NCBI GenBank assembly: GCA_027623585.1
Contig: JAQBVK010000053.1
Span: 1-11,421, forward strand
DNA from: Planctomycetota bacterium
GTDB lineage: Bacteria > Planctomycetota > UBA1135
Direction: 5' to 3'
Length of the DNA: 11,421 nt
The position numbers were made by a program, and so were the translations under genes. The notes beneath the pieces were generated by a model. That model ran no database searches, had not been told where the DNA came from, and was given only the letters and a program-made list of their open reading frames with translations. Below, piece after piece: positions 7,194 to 11,421 of this stretch (positions are counted from its first letter, which is position 1; the number at the start of each line of letters is the position of its first letter).

Positions 7194-8024
7194 CTACGAC
7201 GCGAGAGGGCTCTCCGCGAGCAAGAATTGGGAGATCTTCGCGCAAAGCTCGGCACGGAACGGCTCCTGGAGAAGTTCATGGCGTCCGTCCGGCCAGCGCA
7301 GGAGGTCGGAGGCCACGGGCCACGTCGCGGCAGCCTCTTCGATTTCCGCGGCATCCACGATGCGCTCATCCCCGGCAAGGTGGAATTGGGCCGGCATCGT
7401 GAACTCCGCCCAGCCTTTCCGCACGCGCCGCCGCGCCGCTTGCATCTCGACGTACCACCGCGGCGTGGAGCGCCCTTCGCGCAGCGGATCCGCCTCGAAC
7501 GCCGCGACGACGCCCGCATCCGTGCAGAGGTCGGGCAAGGGAATCTCGTTGGCGAGCTGAAGACGCGGCGCGATGCGATTCAAGAATCCGGCCGCAGCGC
7601 GCTTCCACGCGGGGAGTTGCACGGCGACGCCGAGCAAGGGCCCCGAAAGCACGAGCGCGCACGGCGTCCGCCCCAGTGAAGGATTCCGCAGACGAGCGAG
7701 CGTCCAGTCGAGCGCGATCAAGCCGCCCATCGAGTGCCCAAGGACCGCAAACGGCGGCTCCGGACAGACTGCGTCGAGATCGAGGTGGTAGTCGCTCCAG
7801 CGCTCGACGTGCCCGCGATGGCCGCCTGAGAGTCCATGGCCGCGAAGGTCGCAACCTTGCACGCGAAGTCCGCGTGACGCCAAGTCCGCGCCGGTTTCTT
7901 CGTAGCGGCCCAGATGTTCGCCGAGGCCGTGCACCAGCAGCACGCGCGCGCGCTCGATGCCTAGCGCAGCCCAGCGTCGCGCGTGCAGCGCGGTGCCGTC
8001 CGCCGCGCGCACCGTTGCGTTCAC
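7194..8024 (-). CDS. Alpha/beta hydrolase, monoacylglycerol lipase/lysophospholipase-like
   Basis: This is a 276-residue serine hydrolase of the Hydrolase_4 (monoacylglycerol lipase-like) type, likely cytoplasmic because no signal or membrane segment is visible. Seen in order are the oxyanion-side motif LLVHGLGEH (29-37), DLRGHGLSGGHRGH (59-72), the nucleophile elbow GHSMGG with Ser98, an acid region LAGDERIVD (D219 or E220), and DGRHELLQE with His249. Relatives usually read G-x-D-R-I-V; here the residue just before Arg is Glu220, so the identity of the catalytic acid is not settled. The start is GTG 8024, whose GTGA overlaps the stop of the DoxX-like gene. A longer reading from 8246 exists, but it lies over the DoxX gene and has no similarity in its extra 74 residues. 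Natural substrate is unknown; acylglycerol or lysophospholipid esters are the family's usual ones. Confidence 0.9.
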   Translation of the reverse strand: MNATVRAADGTALHARRWAALGIERARVLLVHGLGEHLGRYEETGADLASRGLRVQGCDLRGHGLSGGHRGHVERWSDYHLDLDAVCPEPPFAVLGHSMGGLIALDWTLARLRNPSLGRTPCALVLSGPLLGVAVQLPAWKRAAAGFLNRIAPRLQLANEIPLPDLCTDAGVVAAFEADPLREGRSTPRWYVEMQAARRRVRKGWAEFTMPAQFHLAGDERIVDAAEIEEAAATWPVASDLLRWPDGRHELLQEPFRAELCAKISQFLLAESPLAS

Positions 8025-8506
8025 GGCGCGGCTTGCAACTCCGGATCGCGTCGCAGGCCGAGCAGCACCAGAGCCGTCAACAACACGGCATTCATCGTGA
8101 GCTTCTGCCACACGATTACTTTGCCGGTGCCGCAACCGCAGTCGAAGGCGCGCAGCCACCACTGCGCGTGCTCGGGATCTACGGTCGGATCCAGGCTGCG
8201 CCAAAACACCATGGCGGTGAAGGCCGCCAGGAACAGGGCGAGCCAAGCCGCCGCGCCCCGGCGCCAGATGCCGAGCGCGAGCAGCAGACCGCCGATGATC
8301 TCCAAGGCCGGCACGCCGATCGCCGCCAAGTTCTCGACCGGCATGCTGCCCAACTTGAGTCCGTCGAGCACGCCGTACTCATGCACCGATTTCAGGTAAG
8401 CGTACGGATCGTGGAACTTGAGCCAGCCGTAGCCGACGAACACCGCGCCGAGCGCCACGCGCAGCAGCGGACGCGGCAGATTCCATCCGGTCGGACGCGC
8501 GCTCAC
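8021..8506 (-). CDS. DoxX/MauE-like integral membrane protein
   Basis: This 161-residue protein has about four predicted membrane helices: roughly 13-30 (LLRVALGAVFVGYGWLKF), 58-80 (ALEIIGGLLLALGI), 85-103 and 132-150. That layout and the G-x-x-F-x-x-Y-G-x-x-K-F signature in helix 1 fit the DoxX/MauE group. Members are associated with thiol and sulfur redox or quinone-linked electron transfer. A cysteine pair, DCGCG at C123/C125, lies in the loop before the last helix and may be redox-active or bind metal. GTG 8506 is chosen over the longer ATG 8548 reading because AGGAG sits seven bases upstream and the GTG overlaps the stop of the rhodanese gene as GTGA. Its place directly after a rhodanese-like gene suggests the two work together on a sulfur or disulfide substrate. 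That partnership is inferred. Confidence 0.85.
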   Translation of the reverse strand: MSARPTGWNLPRPLLRVALGAVFVGYGWLKFHDPYAYLKSVHEYGVLDGLKLGSMPVENLAAIGVPALEIIGGLLLALGIWRRGAAAWLALFLAAFTAMVFWRSLDPTVDPEHAQWWLRAFDCGCGTGKVIVWQKLTMNAVLLTALVLLGLRRDPELQAAP

Positions 8507-9000
8507 CGATCCGCTCCTGCGCGTTCGGCGCCACCTTGCTTCTGCCATGCTTCCCAGCCCGGTTCGAAAATGTGAACGATGGAGAAGTCAATGCCGTGGC
8601 GATAGACCAGATCCTCCGCGAGGAAGATCGAATCTTCGCAGTGGCCGCCTTGACAGTAGATCACCACGTAGGCCGCCACTTGCAAGGCTCCGAGCGCGGC
8701 CTCGAGCGCGGCAGGATCGTTGCGCGGCACGTTCCAAGAACCGGGCACGTGACCCGTTTGATACTGGCCGCTGCGCCGCGCGTCGAGGTAGACGATGTCG
8801 CCAGCTTCGTCTTCAAGATAGGTCACGAAGTCCGTGAACTCTTCCATCGTGACGGTTTGGAAAGAGTGCTGAGGCTTCGCGAAATAGTCGCGGCTGGACT
8901 CGAGGCCCTGCGGATGCAGCGAGTTCGCTGCAAAAGCGAGCGCCAGGGCAGTCGCGGCAACCGCCAGCATTTGCAAGGGAAGAGAGCGCGGGGGAATCAT
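8503..9000 (-). CDS. Membrane-anchored or exported rhodanese-like protein
   Basis: This protein of 165 residues has an N-terminal hydrophobic segment (about 8-27, LPLQMLAVAATALALAFAAN) that is either a signal peptide or an anchor, so the domain should face the periplasm or cell exterior. The rest is a single rhodanese domain: IVYLDARRSGQYQTGHVPGSWNVP (D73, R75, H84, P86) and the active-site loop YCQGGHCEDS with the expected sulfur-accepting Cys116 and a second cysteine, Cys121. Such domains carry sulfane sulfur as a cysteine persulfide. The two-cysteine loop could instead form a disulfide. The ATG at 9000 overlaps the stop of the PHP gene as ATGA, with GAGGA twelve bases upstream. An in-frame reading from 9309 lies over the PHP gene and has no similarity in its extra part. 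A DoxX-like gene follows directly. Confidence 0.88.
   Translation of the reverse strand: MIPPRSLPLQMLAVAATALALAFAANSLHPQGLESSRDYFAKPQHSFQTVTMEEFTDFVTYLEDEAGDIVYLDARRSGQYQTGHVPGSWNVPRNDPAALEAALGALQVAAYVVIYCQGGHCEDSIFLAEDLVYRHGIDFSIVHIFEPGWEAWQKQGGAERAGADR
8514..8518 (-). promoter_or_regulatory. Ribosome binding site of the DoxX-like gene
   Basis: The minus strand reads AGGAG seven bases before GTG 8506. It lies inside the 3' end of the rhodanese gene and decides the GTG start against the longer ATG 8548 reading. Confidence 0.65.
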
Positions 9001-11090
9001 CGTGCGTCGGAGTCCTCGATCAGGAGCCGGTACATCATCGTCTCGTGGGGGCCGGAGTGCGCGCAGAGCGCCTGCGCGTCGGCGAAGGAGGCCGAGGCGG
9101 CCGGGCGCTGCTTCCAAAGCGTGGCCAATTGGATCGCAACGGCGGCATCGTGCTCGGAGAGCGCGGCGCCCAGCGCCGCCGCATCCAGGGCATGGGCGTC
9201 GATCATCGCCGCGGCGATCTCGCGGGGACTGCGCCACGCGCCATCCCCGTCGCCGTCGATCAGGATCGGATTCGACAACGCCGCGAGGTGGGATTGCAGG
9301 GTCGTCCACCAGCCGCCGGTGGGGGCCGGACCCTGCGCAAGCGCGACCAGCCAGCAGTCGTGGCCAGGCAGCTCGAGCATGAACTCCAACTTGTGATCGA
9401 AGGAGCCGGACTCCTTGAACAGCGGTTCACTGCGCACGCGGCGCCCGTCAAGGAAAAGATCCGCTCGTGTTGCGTTCGCCCAGGAGGCGCCCGCGACGCG
9501 CAGTTTGACCGCCACTTTCCGGCCGCGCGCGGTGATCTGTTCACCCGGTCCCGCACCGTCGGCGGTGATCTCCAGGAACAGGCCTTGGCTCATGCTCAGA
9601 GCGCCGCGTTGGAAGGCGGACACGATCGCGGCTTCACCGGCCAGGATCGGATCGTCTTCGGCGCACGCCAGGTAGGTGCGGCCCTGTGCGGCCGGGTTGG
9701 CGACCGTATGCGAATCCGAGGACGCCACTCCGTACACGCGCGAGCCGGAGTTCCGTAGCGCGAACCAATCGGCGAGCACCATCTTCCAGCGCTCGGGCGG
9801 CTCACTCGAGTTGAAGATCTCGATCGCATCCACCGGCAAGCGTAGTCCGCTGCCGAAGTCGCCGCTCATGAGGTCCAATTTTTCGATGCCGAAAGGTCCC
9901 TCTTCGGGCTTCGGCCACCGCGGGTGATTCAAGATCACGATCTGCGCGCCGTGGCCGCGGATGTCCGCGTCGAGTTCGCCCCAATCTTTCAACTTAGCGT
10001 TCGGCTTGGACGCTTCGCGCGCATAGGGGAAGGCGTTGAAATGCCCCAGATCGGTCGTCACCTCGTTGCCGATGATGGATAGGTATTCCGCGCTCAAGCC
10101 CAGCGCGCGTTGGGTGGGCGCGTAGTCGGTCTGGTGGTTGTGATCGGTGGCGACCGCGACGTCCACGCCTTCGCCCGCCAACGTCATCACGCGCTCCTCC
10201 AGAGTCGCATCGCCGTGTCCGCTGAAGGTGTAGGTGTGCAGATGAGTGTCACAGGACAGCCAGCCGCGCGTGTCCACTTCGCGCTCGATCACCAATTGCA
10301 CGGCCGCCGTTCCGGAGTCTTCCGGCATGCGCACGACGGCGCTGGCGTGGCTCCACTCGGTGCCGCGCATCGCGTGCACGGTCCAGACGCCGGCGCCGAG
10401 TTCGGGCAGCGCGCGTCCTTCCGCATCCGTGTATTGCACTCCGGAGCGGGTCGGATGGCCCGACTGTCCGGGATAGTGAAGCAATGCAGCGCGCCCGCCG
10501 GCGTCGAGGACGACGAGCCGCGCGGGCACGCCGGCGCCGGTCGCGCGGTCGATCACCTGCACCGCGAGCGGACGCACGCCGAGCGCCTCTCGATAACCAC
10601 GCTCCAGCAGACGAAGACCTCCGAGGGTGATGTCGTCTCCGACCTTGGGTGGGCGCGCTTCCAGCAGGTCCGGTCCGTCCCGCAGCGTGCCGGGCGGGAC
10701 CGCGAGCAGCAAGCGGCGCACTTCTTGCTGGCGCGGCAGAGTGCCGAGCGCCACGCCGTTGAGTTTCACGATCCAAGCTTCGTCGACATGCGCGCTGCGC
10801 AGTTCGAGGGCGCGCTCTTCGACGTTGGCGGGAGCATCGAACTCCAGCGTGAACCAGCCCGCCTCCGGCTCCGGCGGAGCTTCGCTCCACTCCGGCGTCG
10901 TCGTGTCTCCGTAGTGATGCCACTCCGAGAGGAGTTCGAGCGCGGGCTCGGCGCTGGTGTCCGGCCACGGATCGGTGCTGGTCTCGGGCGAGGGTTCTTG
11001 ACCGTGCGCCCCAAGACCCAGCCCGAGCGCAAGCGCGGCCAGCGCCAGGGGGGGGGAGATCCGCCGAAGCTCAGGACTGGAAACGGTCAT
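8997..11090 (-). CDS. Exported CehA/McbA-type PHP-domain metallohydrolase
   Basis: This protein of 697 residues starts with a clear signal peptide (positive SPELRR, then ISPPLALAALALGLGLG, likely cleavage near AHG-Q31). Residues about 50-165 look like a galactose-binding-type beta-sandwich (FTLEFDAPANVEERALELRS, WIVKLNGVALGTLPR). A carboxypeptidase-regulatory-like segment follows (about 175-270). The PHP metal-site motifs are intact: CDTHLHTYTFSGHGD (H283, H285), ATDHNHQTDY (D316, H317, H319), GNEVTTDLGHFNAFP (E343, H350), ILNHPRW (H389) and ASSDSHTV (D459, H461). After this comes NPILIDGDGDGAW, then a helical Ala-rich tail (about 620-697). Family members include carbaryl hydrolase-type and phosphoesterase enzymes; the substrate here is unknown. 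The ATG at 11090 has GGAGA eleven bases upstream and overlaps the upstream gene by 20 bases. Nine consecutive C residues lie in the signal-peptide codons. Confidence 0.9.
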   Translation of the reverse strand: MTVSSPELRRISPPLALAALALGLGLGAHGQEPSPETSTDPWPDTSAEPALELLSEWHHYGDTTTPEWSEAPPEPEAGWFTLEFDAPANVEERALELRSAHVDEAWIVKLNGVALGTLPRQQEVRRLLLAVPPGTLRDGPDLLEARPPKVGDDITLGGLRLLERGYREALGVRPLAVQVIDRATGAGVPARLVVLDAGGRAALLHYPGQSGHPTRSGVQYTDAEGRALPELGAGVWTVHAMRGTEWSHASAVVRMPEDSGTAAVQLVIEREVDTRGWLSCDTHLHTYTFSGHGDATLEERVMTLAGEGVDVAVATDHNHQTDYAPTQRALGLSAEYLSIIGNEVTTDLGHFNAFPYAREASKPNAKLKDWGELDADIRGHGAQIVILNHPRWPKPEEGPFGIEKLDLMSGDFGSGLRLPVDAIEIFNSSEPPERWKMVLADWFALRNSGSRVYGVASSDSHTVANPAAQGRTYLACAEDDPILAGEAAIVSAFQRGALSMSQGLFLEITADGAGPGEQITARGRKVAVKLRVAGASWANATRADLFLDGRRVRSEPLFKESGSFDHKLEFMLELPGHDCWLVALAQGPAPTGGWWTTLQSHLAALSNPILIDGDGDGAWRSPREIAAAMIDAHALDAAALGAALSEHDAAVAIQLATLWKQRPAASASFADAQALCAHSGPHETMMYRLLIEDSDAR
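11048..11056 (-). repeat. Nine-C homopolymer in the signal-peptide codons of the PHP gene
   Basis: The plus strand shows nine G in a row, so the coding strand of the PHP gene reads nine C across the I-S-P-P-L codons, about 35 bases after its ATG. The reading frame is consistent on both sides as given. A one-base slip here would take the signal peptide and everything after it out of frame. Confidence 0.9.
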
Positions 11091-11421
11091 TACGCCAAGG
11101 GTCTCCGGAGTTCGAGTAGCCGCGTTGCTCCCAGAATCCAGGCGCATCCTGCGCGAGGAACTCGAAGCGCACGATCCACTTGGCGCCTTTCCAGGCGTAG
11201 AGGCGCGGCGTGATCATCCGCACCGGGCCGCCGTGTTCTCGCGGGAGCGCTTCACCATTCCATTGATGCACCAGCAACACGTCGGGTTGCAGCGCGTCGA
11301 GCAAGGGAAGGTTCGTGGTGTAGGCCTCACCGCTCTTCGGATCGGCGTCGGCGCCGGTGCACAGCAGATATTCGGCCTCGGGCAGCGGCTCAGCGCGCGC
11401 GGCGAGTTCGCGGAAGCGCAC
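11071..11421 (-). CDS. Sulfite-oxidase-like molybdopterin oxidoreductase (C-terminal part; 5' end outside window)
   Basis: The visible 116 residues are the C-terminal part of an oxidoreductase with the sulfite-oxidase-type molybdopterin-binding domain, closest in style to the YuiH/YedY (MsrP)-like group. The matching motifs are AYTTNLPL (33-40), DVLLVHQWNGEALPREHGGPVR (with EHGGP at 62-66), RLYAWKGAKW (73-82) and FWEQRGYSNSGDPW (96-109). The first visible codon is GTG, but the family alignment runs through it (VRFRELAARAEPLPEAEY), so it is internal and the start lies beyond the right edge. The cysteine that would ligate molybdenum is also outside, so activity cannot be judged. Related enzymes reduce sulfoxides or oxidise sulfite. 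The stop overlaps the following PHP gene by 20 bases. The rhodanese and DoxX genes downstream make a sulfur-related role plausible but unproven. Confidence 0.88.
   Translation of the reverse strand: MRFRELAARAEPLPEAEYLLCTGADADPKSGEAYTTNLPLLDALQPDVLLVHQWNGEALPREHGGPVRMITPRLYAWKGAKWIVRFEFLAQDAPGFWEQRGYSNSGDPWRNDRFQS

Noticed and set aside
7676..9396. Overlapping plus-strand open frames (299 and 286 codons)
   Set aside because: They are antisense to the hydrolase, DoxX, rhodanese and PHP genes, which are supported by motifs and 4-base overlaps.
10110..11213. Plus-strand open frame of 367 codons
   Set aside because: It is antisense to the PHP hydrolase gene, which has a full set of metal-binding motifs. 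The product is Arg/Gly-rich and featureless.

Overview
The window comes from a GC-rich, tightly packed bacterial chromosome, probably from a planctomycete-like lineage. Three things point that way: exported multidomain proteins (beta-helix plus PA14-like, MORN-variant repeats plus a CAP-like domain, CehA-type PHP hydrolase), AGGA/GGAG-type ribosome binding sites, and genes overlapping by four bases. The lineage is an inference from protein style, because no rRNA or other marker gene is present. There are nine protein genes, and almost every base is coding. I see no tRNA, rRNA, CRISPR array, insertion sequence or phage gene.

Region 1 (1-3452, minus strand) is an alpha-glucan pair. A glycogen-debranching-type amylo-alpha-1,6-glucosidase is followed, with an ATGA overlap, by a GT4 glycosyltransferase of the glycogen/starch-synthase-like kind. 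The GT4 gene runs off the left edge close to its 3' end.

Region 2 (3453-5737, plus strand) starts from a 44-80 bp divergent gap. It holds one large gene for a right-handed beta-helix protein with a C-terminal PA14-like domain, probably exported. It converges on region 3 with only 18 bp between the stop codons, and I see no terminator hairpin there.

Region 3 (5756-11421, minus strand) is one apparent operon. Read in the direction of transcription it encodes: the C-terminal part of a sulfite-oxidase-like molybdopterin oxidoreductase; an exported CehA/McbA-type PHP metallohydrolase; a membrane-anchored or exported rhodanese-like protein; a DoxX/MauE-like membrane protein with a C-x-C pair; a monoacylglycerol-lipase-like alpha/beta hydrolase; and a MORN-variant/CAP-like exported protein. 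Three of the five junctions are exact 4-base overlaps, one is a 20-base overlap and one is a 10-base gap, so co-transcription and translational coupling are likely. The first, third and fourth proteins suggest a sulfur/thiol redox theme at the cell envelope. The hydrolase and the repeat protein have no obvious link to it.

The most notable points are the MORN-CAP fusion whose CAP metal-site positions look substituted, the oxidoreductase/rhodanese/DoxX association, a nine-C tract in the signal-peptide region of the PHP protein, and the unusual start of the beta-helix gene. I found nothing that clearly amounts to a new defence or mobile system.
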